Below, in pieces: positions 15,000 to 24,207 of a stretch of 40,338 nt of DNA (the stretch's first letter is position 1; every line of letters starts with the position of its first letter). The stretch lies in assembly GCF_023218075.1 (NCBI RefSeq), contig NZ_JALPTB010000060.1, forward strand, positions 1 through 40,338, in the 5' to 3' direction. Made by a program: the position numbers and the translations under genes. The notes beneath the pieces are model-generated. The model saw only the letters and a program-made list of their open reading frames with translations, had not been told where the DNA came from and searched no databases. Source of the stretch: Rhodococcus sp. HM1. GTDB taxonomy: Bacteria > Actinomycetota > Actinomycetes > Mycobacteriales > Mycobacteriaceae.

Positions 15000-16390
15000 A
15001 TCCCGCTGCCCCGGACCTGTCCCAGCTCACCGGCCTGCGGTCGGGCAAGCCCACGTTCTACCCGCAGTATCGCGGCGCCGCCGAACGTCTCGAACGGGTC
15101 GTGCACGCCCTCGAACTCATCTCGCGGGCGCTCGTGCGCACCGTCGAGGGACCCGAAACGCTGATCTGCGCGGTCGCGGAGGCCGCCCGGGCACACCTGA
15201 GCGCCCGCTGGGTGGTGTTCGCGCTCGCCGACGGCATGCTGCCCGACGCCGGACCCCGCCGGCTCGTGCTCGGACCGGACGCGACGCCCTTCCTCGTCGA
15301 CAACGTCGAGGGCCCACCGCTGCCCGACGAGGTCGTGCGCTGCCTCGACGACATCCGCGGCGGCAGCGTCGACCGGGATCCGGTCGTCGAGGGCCATCAC
15401 GCGTTCGTGCCGATCGTGCTCGGCGGTGGTGTCGCCGGGGCGATCGCGGCGTGGACACCGGAGCATCGGACACTCGACGCCACCGACCGCGCGGTGCTGT
15501 CCATCCTGGCCAGCCAAACCGCTGTGGCCCTGCAGAATTCGGCCCTCTATCAGCGGGGCCAGCTGCTGCTCGAACGCGCCGAGGAAGCCTACCGGGAAGC
15601 GAACCGGGCCGCCGCCGACCTGCAGTCACGCAACGCCGAACTCGAAGCGACCCTGCGCGAACTGGAACGGACCCAACGGCAACTCGGTGCCGCCCACCGG
15701 CAACAGGCACTCGACGACGAACGGCACCGCATCGCGCGCGAACTGCACGACAGCGTCACCCAGGCCGTGCTGTCGGCGGGCATGCAGATCGAGGTGTGCC
15801 GCAGCGACATTCCCGACAGCGAACGCGCCGGACGTCTCGACCTGGCAAAGGAATTGACACGCCGCGCCGTCGAACAGCTGCGGTCGGCGATCTACGCGCT
15901 CAACCATCCGTCGGACGCGGATCGGTCGTCGCTGCCGGAGATGCTCGAGCAACTGCGGGTCGCGCACACCCCCGGCGAACTCGACATCGTGATCCGGGTC
16001 GGCGGCACTCCCGTCGAACTGTCCGGCGACGTCGAGCACGCGTTGCTGCGGATCGCGGGGGAGGCGCTGTTCAACGCGGTCGTGCACGCGAACGCGACCC
16101 GCGCCGTCCTGCGGCTGACGTACGGACCCGAGTCGGTGCTGCTCTCGGTCGCCGACGACGGCGACGGTGATCCCGCCCGCATCCGGGTGATGTTGCGGCT
16201 GGCCGCCGGCAGCGACTTCGACGGCCGGCACCGCGGCCTGGCGAACATGCAGGCGCGTGCCCACGAGTTCGGCGGCCGGCTCGAGGTGCGCCGCGCCCGA
16301 ATCGGGGGAGTCCGGGTAGCGGTGCGCATCCCCATTCCGAAAACCGTTCCGCAGGAAGAGGATGCGGCGAGAACAGGAGAACAGCAATGA
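14996..16390 (+). CDS. GAF-domain sensor histidine kinase, MnoS-like
   Basis: A 464-residue cytoplasmic sensor kinase with no membrane segment. A GAF-type sensor domain spans about 35-185, a coiled coil about 190-240 (LLERAEEAYREANRAAADLQ), then a HisKA_3 dimerisation domain with the phospho-acceptor H251 in IARELHDSVTQA. The HATPase domain has the N-box EALFNAVVHA, VADDGDG and RGLANMQARA. This is the NarL/LuxR-partner kinase class. It is coupled at both ends (GTGA with the dehydrogenase, ATGA with the regulator). By analogy with M. smegmatis MnoS it probably senses alcohol availability and controls mdo; the ligand is unknown. Confidence 0.85.
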   Translation: MNPAAPDLSQLTGLRSGKPTFYPQYRGAAERLERVVHALELISRALVRTVEGPETLICAVAEAARAHLSARWVVFALADGMLPDAGPRRLVLGPDATPFLVDNVEGPPLPDEVVRCLDDIRGGSVDRDPVVEGHHAFVPIVLGGGVAGAIAAWTPEHRTLDATDRAVLSILASQTAVALQNSALYQRGQLLLERAEEAYREANRAAADLQSRNAELEATLRELERTQRQLGAAHRQQALDDERHRIARELHDSVTQAVLSAGMQIEVCRSDIPDSERAGRLDLAKELTRRAVEQLRSAIYALNHPSDADRSSLPEMLEQLRVAHTPGELDIVIRVGGTPVELSGDVEHALLRIAGEALFNAVVHANATRAVLRLTYGPESVLLSVADDGDGDPARIRVMLRLAAGSDFDGRHRGLANMQARAHEFGGRLEVRRARIGGVRVAVRIPIPKTVPQEEDAARTGEQQ

Positions 16391-17052
16391 CGGTGCCACC
16401 GCCGCGGACCCGCCGGGACACCGTGAGGATCGTGCTCGTCGACGACCATGCGATCCTCCGTCAGGGGCTGCGGTCGATCCTCGACCGGGAACCCGACCTC
16501 GAGGTCGTCGGGGAGGCGTCCTCGGAGAACGAAGCGCTCGTACTCGTCGACCGGATGCGCCCCGACATCGTCCTGATGGATCTGAAGCTCTCGGCCGGGT
16601 CGGACTACGAGGGGCTGACCCTGTGCAGCCAGTTGTCCGCTGCCCACCCCGGGCTCGGGCTGCTCGTGCTCACCACGTTCCTCGACGAGCAACTCGTCGT
16701 GCGGGCCGTGCACGCCGGCGCGCGCGGCTACGTCGTCAAAGACGTCGACACCACGGAACTGGTCCGCGCGATCCGGGCCGTCTCGCGAGGCGAGAGCGCG
16801 TTCGACTCGCGCAGCGCCGCGGCGGTGGTGCGCACGCTCAGCGGAAAGGTCCCGCAGACCGAACAGCTCACCGACCGCGAACTCGAGGTGCTGCGACTAC
16901 TCGCCGCAGGACTGTCGAACGCGAAAATCGGTGAGCAGCTGTTCATTTCGGCCACGACGGTGAAGTTCCACGTGAGCAACATCATGCGCAAGCTCGGCGT
17001 CGGCCGCCGCGCCGAAGCGGTGTACGCGGCGAGCAAGCAGGGACTGATCTAA
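16387..17052 (+). CDS. LuxR/NarL-family response regulator, MnoR-like
   Basis: A 221-residue two-domain regulator. The receiver domain has the acidic pair D19-D20, phospho-acceptor D65 (IVLMDLKLS) and K near VVKDVD. The C-terminal LuxR helix-turn-helix starts LTDRELEVLRLLAAGLSNAKIGEQLFIS and continues TVKFHVSNIMRKLGV. ATG 16387 overlaps the kinase stop. It is the cognate partner of the kinase and by analogy with MnoR should activate mdo. The palindromic boxes at 5353 and 13660 are candidate targets. A strong hairpin follows directly. Confidence 0.88.
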   Translation: MTVPPPRTRRDTVRIVLVDDHAILRQGLRSILDREPDLEVVGEASSENEALVLVDRMRPDIVLMDLKLSAGSDYEGLTLCSQLSAAHPGLGLLVLTTFLDEQLVVRAVHAGARGYVVKDVDTTELVRAIRAVSRGESAFDSRSAAAVVRTLSGKVPQTEQLTDRELEVLRLLAAGLSNAKIGEQLFISATTVKFHVSNIMRKLGVGRRAEAVYAASKQGLI

Positions 17053-17056
17053 CGCC

Positions 17057-17100
17057 TCGTGCGCGCTTTCGGCACCTCCCGCAGCCGAAAGCGCGCACGA
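17057..17100. terminator. Strong bidirectional terminator hairpin
   Basis: Arms 17057-17073 and 17084-17100 pair perfectly over 17 bp with a 10-nt loop, between the response regulator stop (17052) and the convergent lipase stop (17103). No T-tract is present. Confidence 0.8.
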
Positions 17101-17102
17101 CG

Positions 17103-18335
17103 TCAGCACGTGCGAGGGGTTTCCTCGCCCGCGAAGCGCTTGGTCAGGAAGTCCATCGCCTGCCCGAGGCCGAGTACCGCCGCCGACATGTGGTCGGGGG
17201 TCGGGGTCTCGAGGCTCTGGACGTGCGCGCCCGCCGCGCAGTACCGGGCGAGCGTCGCGGTGATCGAATCGACCGGGATCAGCGCGTCGGTCGGGCTGTG
17301 CCATTCGAAGATCGGCATGGGGGGAACGCCGGGGTACAACTCGAGGCTGTTCTCGTCGACGACGGCCAGGGCGCCCGGTTCGTCGGTCAGCCGGCTGATC
17401 GGGCTGACCTGCGGCAGGCTGCCGCCCGCGCCGATCCGCAGGATGTCGTTGGTGCACGCGGCACTGAGGCCGTCACGCATCGCTTGCCCGGCGGGAGTGA
17501 GCCGTCCGCTGAGATCGATGCGGTCGGGGTATTCGCGTTCGAGCCCGAGGGCAGCGGCGAACGCCAGGCCGAACGCCGGATGCGGATCGGTGCCGATGCC
17601 GTCGGCCATCTTCCGCAGGTTCATCGGGACACCGCCCATCGCGGCTCCGACGATGTTCAGTTCCGGCGCGTAGGTCGGCGCGAGGGCGGCCGCCCACCCG
17701 GTGGCCATGCCGCCGCCGGAGTACCCGGCGAGCGTGACCGGGCTGTTCGCGACCTGCAGCTCCGGTGCCCGCTGGACCGCCCGGATGCCGTCGAGCGTGA
17801 TCTGGCCGCCCAGCTTGGCGGCCCCGTACGCGCTGGTCGGTCCGAGATGGTCCGGGATCGCCACCGTCCAGCCTCGCTGCAGCGCGACGTTCAGGCCGAC
17901 AGCCTCGCGGATCTCGAGGTTCGGATCGGTGGTCCACAACGTCTGCGACGGTGCGCACTGCGGTCCGAGTGCGTTGATCACGTGCTGGAACGACAGCAGC
18001 GGCCCGTCCGGTGCCTTGCCGACGGGAGCGAGCACCGTCGTCACCGCGGTGATCGGCTCGCCCTGTGAATTCGTGGAGCGGAAGCTGAGCTGCCAGGTGT
18101 CGGCCCCGGTGATTCCCGCCGGGGTCGGCATGCGCCGGATTCCGAGAACGTCACCCGGTGTGGAGGAGGAAGCAGCGGCGGCGGGCCGGTAGAACGGGTC
18201 GGCCGGCAGCGGCGGGTATACGGGTGCGGCGCCGGCCGGAGCGGTGGATGCGATGGTTGCGACCGCGGCTGCGACGCACACGGCCCCGGACAGAATTCCA
18301 CGGCGCAGAATTCCACGGCGAACTCGGGTACCCAC
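17103..18335 (-). CDS. Secreted lipase/esterase (secretory lipase family)
   Basis: A 410-residue alpha/beta hydrolase of the secretory lipase (LIP) family. A twin-arginine-like positively charged stretch ([11 protein letters not shown]) leads into a hydrophobic signal and an AxA cleavage site near PAGAAPV, so it is exported. The nucleophile is S206 in [11 protein letters not shown]. The catalytic Asp is in [10 protein letters not shown] and the His in TPDHMSA. It should hydrolyse acyl esters such as triacylglycerols outside the cell. GTG 18335 is chosen because GGAGG sits 6 nt upstream; the longer frame to 18383 lacks a site. A possible -10 (GATAAT, 18400-18395) lies upstream. Confidence 0.85.
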   Translation of the reverse strand: MGTRVRRGILRRGILSGAVCVAAAVATIASTAPAGAAPVYPPLPADPFYRPAAAASSSTPGDVLGIRRMPTPAGITGADTWQLSFRSTNSQGEPITAVTTVLAPVGKAPDGPLLSFQHVINALGPQCAPSQTLWTTDPNLEIREAVGLNVALQRGWTVAIPDHLGPTSAYGAAKLGGQITLDGIRAVQRAPELQVANSPVTLAGYSGGGMATGWAAALAPTYAPELNIVGAAMGGVPMNLRKMADGIGTDPHPAFGLAFAAALGLEREYPDRIDLSGRLTPAGQAMRDGLSAACTNDILRIGAGGSLPQVSPISRLTDEPGALAVVDENSLELYPGVPPMPIFEWHSPTDALIPVDSITATLARYCAAGAHVQSLETPTPDHMSAAVLGLGQAMDFLTKRFAGEETPRTC

Positions 18336-18531
18336 AGACAACCTCCACAGACGAACAACCCCGCCGACAGTGGCGGGAGACAACGATCCGTCGCATTATC
18401 GACCATCGATCACAGATAGTTACGAACGGGACACTGTGCCCTCGACTCGTTACGCAACAGAAACCATCGGCTCGCGCGGTACGAGAACCTCGTGCGGTTC
18501 CGAGAACCCGGCGACCGCTGCCACTCCCGAG

Positions 18532-18537
18532 TAGCCT
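18532..18537 (+). promoter_or_regulatory. -10 hexamer TAGCCT of a probable leaderless transcript
   Basis: TAGCCT ends 7 nt before the ATG of the ABC ATPase gene, with no Shine-Dalgarno. An imperfect direct repeat containing GCGGT...GAGAACC lies just upstream (about 18476-18509). Confidence 0.5.
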
Positions 18538-18544
18538 CCCGAAC

Positions 18545-19450
18545 ATGACGAAGGCACTCTCCGTAGTTCAACTCGTCAAAACCTTCGGCTCGACCCGAGC
18601 CCTGGACGGCCTCGACCTCGAGGTGCGCGTCGGGGAGGTGCACGGCTTCCTCGGGCCCAACGGCGCCGGCAAATCCACCACTATTCGAATCCTGCTCGGC
18701 CTGCTCCGCGCCGATTCCGGTCTCGTGGAACTCCTCGGCGGAGATCCGTGGCGCAACTCCGTGGACCTGCACCGGCGGCTGGCCTATGTGCCGGGCGATG
18801 TGAACCTGTGGCCGAACCTGACCGGGGGTGAAGCCATCGACCTGTTGGCCGGTCTGCGCGGGGGCATCGACGAGCGCCGCCGGGCCGACCTGCTGGACAG
18901 ATTCGAGCTCGATCCCACCAAGAAGGCCCGCACCTACTCGAAGGGCAACCGGCAGAAGGTCGCGATCGTGGCCGCCCTCGCCTCGGACGTGGAGTTGTTC
19001 CTGTTCGACGAACCCACCTCCGGGCTGGACCCGCTCAAGGACGAGGTGTTCCGGGACTGCGTGCGCGAAGCCGTCGCCGACGGCCGATCGGTCCTGCTGT
19101 CCAGCCATACCCTGTCCGAGGTCGAGGCCCTGTGCGATCGGGTCACGATCATCCGGCAGGGACGCACCGTCGAATCGGGAAGCCTGAGCGAGCTGCGGCA
19201 CCTCACCCGCACCTCGATCCGTGCCGAAACGGCCCGTCCCGCAGTTGGTTTCGGTGATCACCCCGGCGTCCACGACCTGGAGATCGAGGGACTGCGCGTG
19301 CAGTGCGAAGTCGATACCGCCCAGCTCGACGAGGTGCTGCGCCGGCTGCTCGACTTCGAACTGACGTCCCTGACCTGCACCCCACCCACGTTGGAGGAGT
19401 TGTTCCTGCGGCACTACGGCGACGAGGTGCCCGGCGGGAGCGGACTGTGA
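18545..19450 (+). CDS. ABC exporter ATP-binding protein
   Basis: A 301-residue ABC ATPase. Walker A is GPNGAGKST (37-45), Walker [13 protein letters not shown] (151-162), and the H-loop is SSHTLSEVE. The signature loop is unusual, YSKGNRQK (131-138) instead of LSGGQ, as seen in drug- and polyketide-type exporters of actinomycetes. The last 90 residues form the extra C-terminal domain common to DrrA-like ATPases. It is coupled by GTGA to the permease gene. The substrate is unknown. The lipase lies divergently at 209 nt. Confidence 0.88.
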   Translation: MTKALSVVQLVKTFGSTRALDGLDLEVRVGEVHGFLGPNGAGKSTTIRILLGLLRADSGLVELLGGDPWRNSVDLHRRLAYVPGDVNLWPNLTGGEAIDLLAGLRGGIDERRRADLLDRFELDPTKKARTYSKGNRQKVAIVAALASDVELFLFDEPTSGLDPLKDEVFRDCVREAVADGRSVLLSSHTLSEVEALCDRVTIIRQGRTVESGSLSELRHLTRTSIRAETARPAVGFGDHPGVHDLEIEGLRVQCEVDTAQLDEVLRRLLDFELTSLTCTPPTLEELFLRHYGDEVPGGSGL

Positions 19451-21108
19451 GCACCGTCGCGACCGGCAGGCATCCGAGCCCGGCCTACGCCGGCACGGGC
19501 AGGCTGATCCGCCTGGCGCTGCGCCGCGACCGCGTGCAGATACCGGTGTGGCTGGTGGCGTTCGCCGTCGTCTACGCGATCTCGGTGGTGAGCCTGAAGG
19601 ACCTGTACCCGACCGCGAACGACCTGCACCTGATCGCGGTCAGTTCCGCCGTGTCCCCGGTGGTGCTCGCCACCAACGGGCTGGTGTCGGGCGACAGTCT
19701 CGGTGCGGTCGTGGCCGCCCAGACGCTGCTGTTCCTGGCGCTCGCCGCCGGGCTGATGAACTCGATGATGGTGGTTCGGCACACCCGGCAGAACGAGGAG
19801 ACCGGGCGGGCGGAACTGGTCGGCGCGGCCGTCGTCGGACGCCGGGCCATGCTCACCGCGGCGCTGCTGGTTGCACTCGCCACGGACGTCGTGCTGGCGG
19901 TGCTGCTCACGGTCGTCTCCGTCGCGTTGGGACTGCCCGTGGGTGGTTCGCTGGCGCTCGGAGCCGCGACGGGTGCCACCGGGCTCGCCTTCGCCGGTGT
20001 CGCTGCGGTGACGGCGCAGGTCGCCGAGGGATCCCGAGCCGCGAACGGGCTCGCGGGCGCCGCCCTGGGCCTGTCGTTCCTGCTGCGTGCGGTCGGCGAC
20101 ACCACCGGCAGCGTCGACGAGTCCGGGATCCGGGTCACCAGCGCGTGGCCGTCGTGGCTCAGCCCGATCGGCTGGGCGCAACAGGTCCGGCCGTTCGACG
20201 CCGACAAATGGTGGGTCTTCGCGATCTTCGCGCTGTTCGTCGTCGCGACCGTGTGGCTCGCCTACGCCTTGACCGGAAGGCGCGATCACGGTGCCGGACT
20301 CGTGCAGCCGCGCCCGGGCCCGGCCCGGGCCGCTCCGCGCCTGCCGACGGCTCTCGGATTCGCGTGGCGCATGCAGCGCACGACACTGCTGTGGTGGGCG
20401 CTGGGCATCGCGGTGCTCGCGGTGACGTACGGGAGCATTGCGGACGAGATGGACAACTTCCTCGACGAGGGCGGCGCGGTCGCCGACATGATGACGCAAC
20501 TCGGCGGCGGCGCCGAGGCGCTCACCGATGCGTACTTCGCCGTGACCTTCCTGATGATGTCCTTCTTCACCGCCGCGTACGCGGTGCAGGCGGTGCTGCG
20601 GATGCACGGTGAGGAGAGCTCCGGCCGCGTGGAACCGCTGCTGTCGACCGCGCTCGGCCGAGCCCCGTGGATGCTGTCCCACGTCGTCGTGGTGGTCGTC
20701 GGAATCGTGGTCCTGCACGTGATTCTCGGTGTCGCGGTCGCGGTTCCGTACGGCATCGCGATCGGGGACGTCGGGGGACCGCTCGGCGAGCTGATGCCGG
20801 CTGCGCTCGCATTCGTCCCGGCCGTGCTGCTGGTCGCCGCGACGGCCGTCCTGTGCGTCGGCGCCTTCCCGGGACGCGCGGCGAGTATCGCGTGGGGCCT
20901 GTTCGTGGTGTGGGTGCTCATCGGCCAGATCGGGCCGCTGCTGAACCTGCCGCAGTGGGTGATGGATCTGTCGCCGTTCGTGCACGTGCCGGCGCTGCCG
21001 GCGGCCGAGCTGCGAGCCCTCCCGCTGGTCGTGCTCACCGTCCTGGCGGTCCTGCTCGCCGCGGCCGGCGTTGCGGCCCTGCGCCGCCGCGACATCGCCG
21101 TGCAGTGA
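19447..21108 (+). CDS. ABC exporter permease (TnrB3-like polyketide/antibiotic exporter)
   Basis: A 553-residue membrane protein with about 12 hydrophobic segments in two related halves. An amphipathic linker near residues 280-300 ([14 protein letters not shown]) joins them. This resembles the exporter-of-polyketide-antibiotics family that works with a single DrrA-type ATPase. GTG 19447 overlaps the ATPase stop. The stop lies 5 nt from the convergent HAD gene stop, so a terminator must overlap coding sequence; only a small GTGACCGGTTCAC palindrome is visible there. The substrate cannot be deduced, and no biosynthetic genes are adjacent. Confidence 0.82.
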   Translation: MSTVATGRHPSPAYAGTGRLIRLALRRDRVQIPVWLVAFAVVYAISVVSLKDLYPTANDLHLIAVSSAVSPVVLATNGLVSGDSLGAVVAAQTLLFLALAAGLMNSMMVVRHTRQNEETGRAELVGAAVVGRRAMLTAALLVALATDVVLAVLLTVVSVALGLPVGGSLALGAATGATGLAFAGVAAVTAQVAEGSRAANGLAGAALGLSFLLRAVGDTTGSVDESGIRVTSAWPSWLSPIGWAQQVRPFDADKWWVFAIFALFVVATVWLAYALTGRRDHGAGLVQPRPGPARAAPRLPTALGFAWRMQRTTLLWWALGIAVLAVTYGSIADEMDNFLDEGGAVADMMTQLGGGAEALTDAYFAVTFLMMSFFTAAYAVQAVLRMHGEESSGRVEPLLSTALGRAPWMLSHVVVVVVGIVVLHVILGVAVAVPYGIAIGDVGGPLGELMPAALAFVPAVLLVAATAVLCVGAFPGRAASIAWGLFVVWVLIGQIGPLLNLPQWVMDLSPFVHVPALPAAELRALPLVVLTVLAVLLAAAGVAALRRRDIAVQ

Positions 21109-21113
21109 CCGGT

Positions 21114-21839
21114 TCACCCGTGCTTCGCGGCCCGGGCTGCCTCGGCGAACGCCTGCATGCCGGGAAATTCGGCGTCGAAGCTGTAGTCGCCGGACGGGAC
21201 CGGGGTCGCGCCCTGGCCGGGCCGGTCGTGGCGGCGGTTGATCCAGACCGAGCGCAGTCCGTGGCGCTTGGCGGGCACGTGGTCGTGGAACAGCGACTGC
21301 GCGACGTGCAGCAGGCGGTCGCGGGGAATCTCCAGTTCGGTCAACGCGTCGTCGAGCGCCTCGAAGTGGTTCGGGGCGGGCTTGTAGGCGCCGACGTCCT
21401 GCGCGGTGATGATCCGGTCGAACGTGACCCCGAGACGGGCGTTGCTGCCCGCGAAGCCCTCGCGGTGCACGTTGGAGACGATGATGAGCGTGTAGTCCTG
21501 CGCCAGTGACGCCAGGGCCGCAGCGGAATCCGGGAACGCGGGCCAGTCCGGAACAGATGCGCCGAGCCGGGCCGCCCATTCGTCGGACACGTCGGCGCCG
21601 AGCGCCGCACCGGTACGACGGAACGCTTCGGCCAGGATCTGCGGGTACAGCGCGCCGGGCATGTCCTGTTCGGCGGTGGCCTCGCCGTCCCCGTACGCCA
21701 GGAGCAGGTCCTCGCCGGACACGTCGAGTCCGGCTTCGCGCGCCCACGGGGCCAGGACGGCGGTGAGGCCGGTCTCCCAGTCGATGAGCGTGCCGTAGCA
21801 GTCGAAACTCAGTGCGTCGAACTCCGAAAGATCCAGCAT
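21114..21839 (-). CDS. HAD-family hydrolase (haloacid dehalogenase type II-like)
   Basis: A 241-residue HAD enzyme. The nucleophile D13 is in SFDCYGTLIDW, motif II is SNVHREG, motif III is the Lys of YKPAPNHF, and motif IV is in HVAQSLFHDHVPA. The opening FDCYGTLIDWETG and HVAQSLFHDH are typical of L-2-haloacid dehalogenase-like proteins, but many such proteins are phosphatases of unknown substrate. ATG 21839 follows AAGGAG and is preferred over the longer frame to 21896. An AT-rich hairpin/palindrome sits 33 nt upstream. Confidence 0.82.
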   Translation of the reverse strand: MLDLSEFDALSFDCYGTLIDWETGLTAVLAPWAREAGLDVSGEDLLLAYGDGEATAEQDMPGALYPQILAEAFRRTGAALGADVSDEWAARLGASVPDWPAFPDSAAALASLAQDYTLIIVSNVHREGFAGSNARLGVTFDRIITAQDVGAYKPAPNHFEALDDALTELEIPRDRLLHVAQSLFHDHVPAKRHGLRSVWINRRHDRPGQGATPVPSGDYSFDAEFPGMQAFAEAARAAKHG

Positions 21840-21872
21840 GGTTCTCCTTCTCAGCGGAGCGTCGTGTGGTGT

Positions 21873-21901
21873 GAATTGTGTTCGCGTGGCGGACACAATT
21901 C
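21873..21901. promoter_or_regulatory. Palindrome with lac-operator-like arms upstream of the HAD gene
   Basis: GAATTGTGT (21873-21881) and ACACAATTC (21893-21901) are perfect complements. With a T/G wobble and three more pairs inward, the stem is 13 positions with a 3-nt loop. AT-rich arms stand out in this GC-rich DNA. It may be an operator for the HAD gene or a terminator for the GyrI-like gene. Confidence 0.5.
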
Positions 21902-21917
21902 CACTCGGAACGGAGTC

Positions 21918-22535
21918 TCAGCGCGCGACCGGCTGCCGGAGGATCGTGCGCTGCTTCTGCGGCGCGATCTTCCGGAAGTCGCTGAGATAGATCTCGTGAT
22001 GCTTGCCCGTCATGCGAAATCCGTTGCCGGGGACGAAGTCGTGATGCAGGCGGTCGAGCACGTCGGCCTCGTCGTCGAACGACCCGACGTGCAGTGTCTG
22101 CACGCACTTCCCTTCGGACAGGGTCTCGAGCCGCACGTTGTCGAGACGTGCCGGCCGGTTCTTCGCACCGGCCTGATCGACGGCAGCCGTGAACTCCTCC
22201 CGCCCGATCCAGTCCGGCACCATGACCATCAGGGTCCAGTTCCACTGTGACTTGTCCCGTGCCGACGTGAACGAGTCCATGTCCTCGGCCCACCACAAAC
22301 CCTCGAGTGGCGGGACGACATAGTCGCGGCCGAGGTCCCGCTTGCTCGCGAACTTCACCTTGTACGCGACCGGATACAGTGCTTCGACGGCTTCGGCGAA
22401 TGCCGGCGACGAATTCGGATCGCCGTGCCCGTCGATCATGAGGTACTGCATGTCCGGCACGTCGAGGACCCGGAACTGTCCGCGGACGGCGCGGTAGGTG
22501 TCGAGGGTCCTCTTGAAATCGACTTTCTCGGCCAT
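21918..22535 (-). CDS. GyrI-like small-molecule-binding domain protein
   Basis: A 205-residue protein beginning MAEKVDFKRTLDTYRA, a hallmark of stand-alone GyrI-like domain proteins. Later motifs are MIDGHGDPNSSPAFAEAVE and PLEGLWWAEDM near the middle, and KHHEIYLSDFRK near the C-terminus. Members bind or hydrolyse small hydrophobic molecules, and some act as sequestering proteins; the role here is unknown. ATG 22535 follows GGAGGGGG. The gene lies 17 nt downstream of the methyltransferase on the same strand and so may be read through from the mftR-mftM transcript. Confidence 0.8.
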   Translation of the reverse strand: MAEKVDFKRTLDTYRAVRGQFRVLDVPDMQYLMIDGHGDPNSSPAFAEAVEALYPVAYKVKFASKRDLGRDYVVPPLEGLWWAEDMDSFTSARDKSQWNWTLMVMVPDWIGREEFTAAVDQAGAKNRPARLDNVRLETLSEGKCVQTLHVGSFDDEADVLDRLHHDFVPGNGFRMTGKHHEIYLSDFRKIAPQKQRTILRQPVAR

Positions 22536-22552
22536 TCCCCCTCCTCGGTGCG

Positions 22553-23362
22553 TCAGGATGCGTCGAGCACCAGCCACCCGCCGTGATGTTCGAACACCTC
22601 GAAGTCCCGGCCGGTGGATTCACCGAGCCGCGTCAGTGCGTCGAGGTCGAAGGTGCGTACGTGGCCGTGGCAGGCGGTGGCCGCGTCCTCGAACGGCACC
22701 GCGATCACCACCCGCTCCCGGGCGATCCGCAGCGCTTCGGCGACGACCGCGGCACCGATCGTGTCGTCGACGTGTTCGAGCAGGTGGATCGCCGTGACCG
22801 TGTCGGCGCTGTCGTCCGGGACCGGCACGTTCGCGGCGTTGCACACCAGGGTGTCGACGGGCAGGCCGAGGCGCGGGGCGACGGCGTCGAGCAGGGACAT
22901 GGTGCCCGGAAGGATGTCGGTGGCGGTCACCTGAGCTCCCGCGCCGGCCAGGCGCAACGGCAGGAAACCGAAGCACGACCCGAGGTCCAGCACGCGACCG
23001 CGGACCAGTTCCGCGGCCTTGTCGTGGATGGGCGCGAAATCCGCTGTGCCGTCGAGAAGTTCACCCAGGGAGTTGTGGTAGTAGGTGACCCACGCGTCGA
23101 GGGGATCGGGGATCGTCGAACGCACCAGCCCGACCATCGTCAACTCGAACTCGTCCTGTCCGAAGTCGGTGTCCTCGATCGATGCGGTGACGCCGGCGAC
23201 GAGCCGTTCGCTGAGATCGGCCGGTCCGAGCGAATGCGTCACGTGCAGGCGGCCGTCGTTGCGGCGCAACGTCAACGGGCCGGACTCGACGCGTTCGACC
23301 GTGACATGATCGTGCGTCCAGCGTCCGGGTGTGCAGGGGGCGAGGGAATCGAGCACGCTCAT
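22553..23362 (-). CDS. mftM: SAM-dependent methyltransferase, probable mycofactocin oligosaccharide methyltransferase MftM
   Basis: A 269-residue class I methyltransferase. The SAM-binding motif I is VLDLGSCFGF (124-133), followed by VTATDILPG and AIHLLEHVDD. The N-terminal 100 residues are a family-specific region (LAPCTPGRWTHDHV). MftM is known to methylate a glucose of the mycofactocin glycan. The assignment rests on family resemblance from memory and on position: ATG 23362 overlaps the mftR stop (ATGA), so the two are coupled. If wrong, it is still a small-molecule methyltransferase of the mycofactocin locus. Confidence 0.7.
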   Translation of the reverse strand: MSVLDSLAPCTPGRWTHDHVTVERVESGPLTLRRNDGRLHVTHSLGPADLSERLVAGVTASIEDTDFGQDEFELTMVGLVRSTIPDPLDAWVTYYHNSLGELLDGTADFAPIHDKAAELVRGRVLDLGSCFGFLPLRLAGAGAQVTATDILPGTMSLLDAVAPRLGLPVDTLVCNAANVPVPDDSADTVTAIHLLEHVDDTIGAAVVAEALRIARERVVIAVPFEDAATACHGHVRTFDLDALTRLGESTGRDFEVFEHHGGWLVLDAS

Positions 23363-23988
23363 GACTGGGCCTCGTTCGGTGGGACGGCCGGGGAGTTCAG
23401 CCCACTGTAGAGGGTGCGCATCCCCGAGGCCAGCAGGTCGGGTAGTTCGGCGGAGTCGTCGGCGAGCCATTGTTCGTATGCCGAGACCGCCACGGCGAGC
23501 ATGAGATAGGCGACGGTACGCGGGAAGTGATCGTCGGCCGAGGCGCCGGTCCGGGCGGCCACGAACTCGGCGATGACCCGCCGCCAGCCCTGGTACATCA
23601 CCGACGAATACGCCTGCAGGGTCGGGTTGCGCAGGATCAGTTCCATGCGGGCGCGGTGTCGCTGCGCCTCGGACTCGGGGAAGGTGTTGAAGTCCAGCAG
23701 CGCCGACGCCAGGGCCTCGGCGAGGGGCATGTCCTCGGGAAGTGCGGACAGGTGGGCGCGCATGTGTGCGAGGTGCTCGTCGAAGTCGCCCCACGGCACC
23801 GCGTTCTTGGACGGGAAGTAGCGGAAGAACGTGCGGCGTGCGATCCCGGCGGCTTCGGCGATCTCGTCGACGCTGGTCTCGTCGAAGCCGCGTTCGCGGA
23901 ACAGTTCGATGCCGACGGCGCTGAGTCCCTCCCTCGTGGTGGAGGGGCGCCGACCTGTCCGAGCGGACGGTTTCCGACGGCTACGCAT
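23359..23988 (-). CDS. mftR: Mycofactocin system TetR-family regulator MftR
   Basis: A 209-residue TetR regulator transcribed divergently from mftA. The helix-turn-helix region (about 20-65) includes GIELFRERGFDETSVDEIAEAAG and RRTFFRYFPSKNAV, typical of MftR. MftR of M. smegmatis represses the mft genes and responds to long-chain acyl-CoA. ATG 23988 follows GAGGGA; the frame continues upstream to 24084 but with no better site. A plausible promoter is TTGCGT-N18-TGTAAT (24059-24030, minus strand). Confidence 0.85.
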   Translation of the reverse strand: MRSRRKPSARTGRRPSTTREGLSAVGIELFRERGFDETSVDEIAEAAGIARRTFFRYFPSKNAVPWGDFDEHLAHMRAHLSALPEDMPLAEALASALLDFNTFPESEAQRHRARMELILRNPTLQAYSSVMYQGWRRVIAEFVAARTGASADDHFPRTVAYLMLAVAVSAYEQWLADDSAELPDLLASGMRTLYSGLNSPAVPPNEAQS

Positions 23989-24048
23989 GATTCCCTCGAT
24001 CCATAGATGACATTCTGCACTCGATGCCATTACAGTGGTGAACCGAGT

Positions 24049-24069
24049 CACAACGCAAGACCGGTTGTG
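24049..24069. promoter_or_regulatory. Inverted repeat CACAAC-N9-GTTGTG in the mftR/mftA promoter region
   Basis: Arms 24049-24054 and 24064-24069 are exact complements separated by 9 nt, 41 nt before mftA. They are a candidate MftR operator. The arms are short, so chance cannot be excluded. Confidence 0.4.
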
Positions 24070-24110
24070 GCGTCGACTCCACACCTGGAGCAGAAATCCG
24101 AGGAGGAAAC

Positions 24111-24206
24111 ATGTCCGATCGTGACAACGCGGTGATCGAGTCCGAGCTCATCGAGGAGTCCCTCGTGGAAGAGGTCTCCATCGACGGCATGTGCGGCGTG
24201 TACTGA
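24111..24206 (+). CDS. mftA: Mycofactocin precursor peptide MftA
   Basis: A 31-residue precursor of the redox cofactor mycofactocin. It begins MSDRDNAVIE, has an acidic leader, and ends IDGMCGVY, the invariant C-terminus of MftA. MftC decarboxylates and cross-links the terminal Val-Tyr, MftE cleaves off that dipeptide, and MftD deaminates it to premycofactocin. ATG follows AGGAGG with a 4-nt gap. mftB starts 1 nt after the stop. Too short for routine gene calling, but unmistakable. Confidence 0.95.
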   Translation: MSDRDNAVIESELIEESLVEEVSIDGMCGVY

Positions 24207-24207
24207 C

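Noticed and set aside
19414-22623. 1069-codon open frame on the minus strand
   Set aside because: It lies antisense to the well-supported ABC permease and overlaps HAD and GyrI-like genes. The translation is Arg/Gly/Pro/His-rich with no motifs, a usual artefact in very GC-rich DNA.
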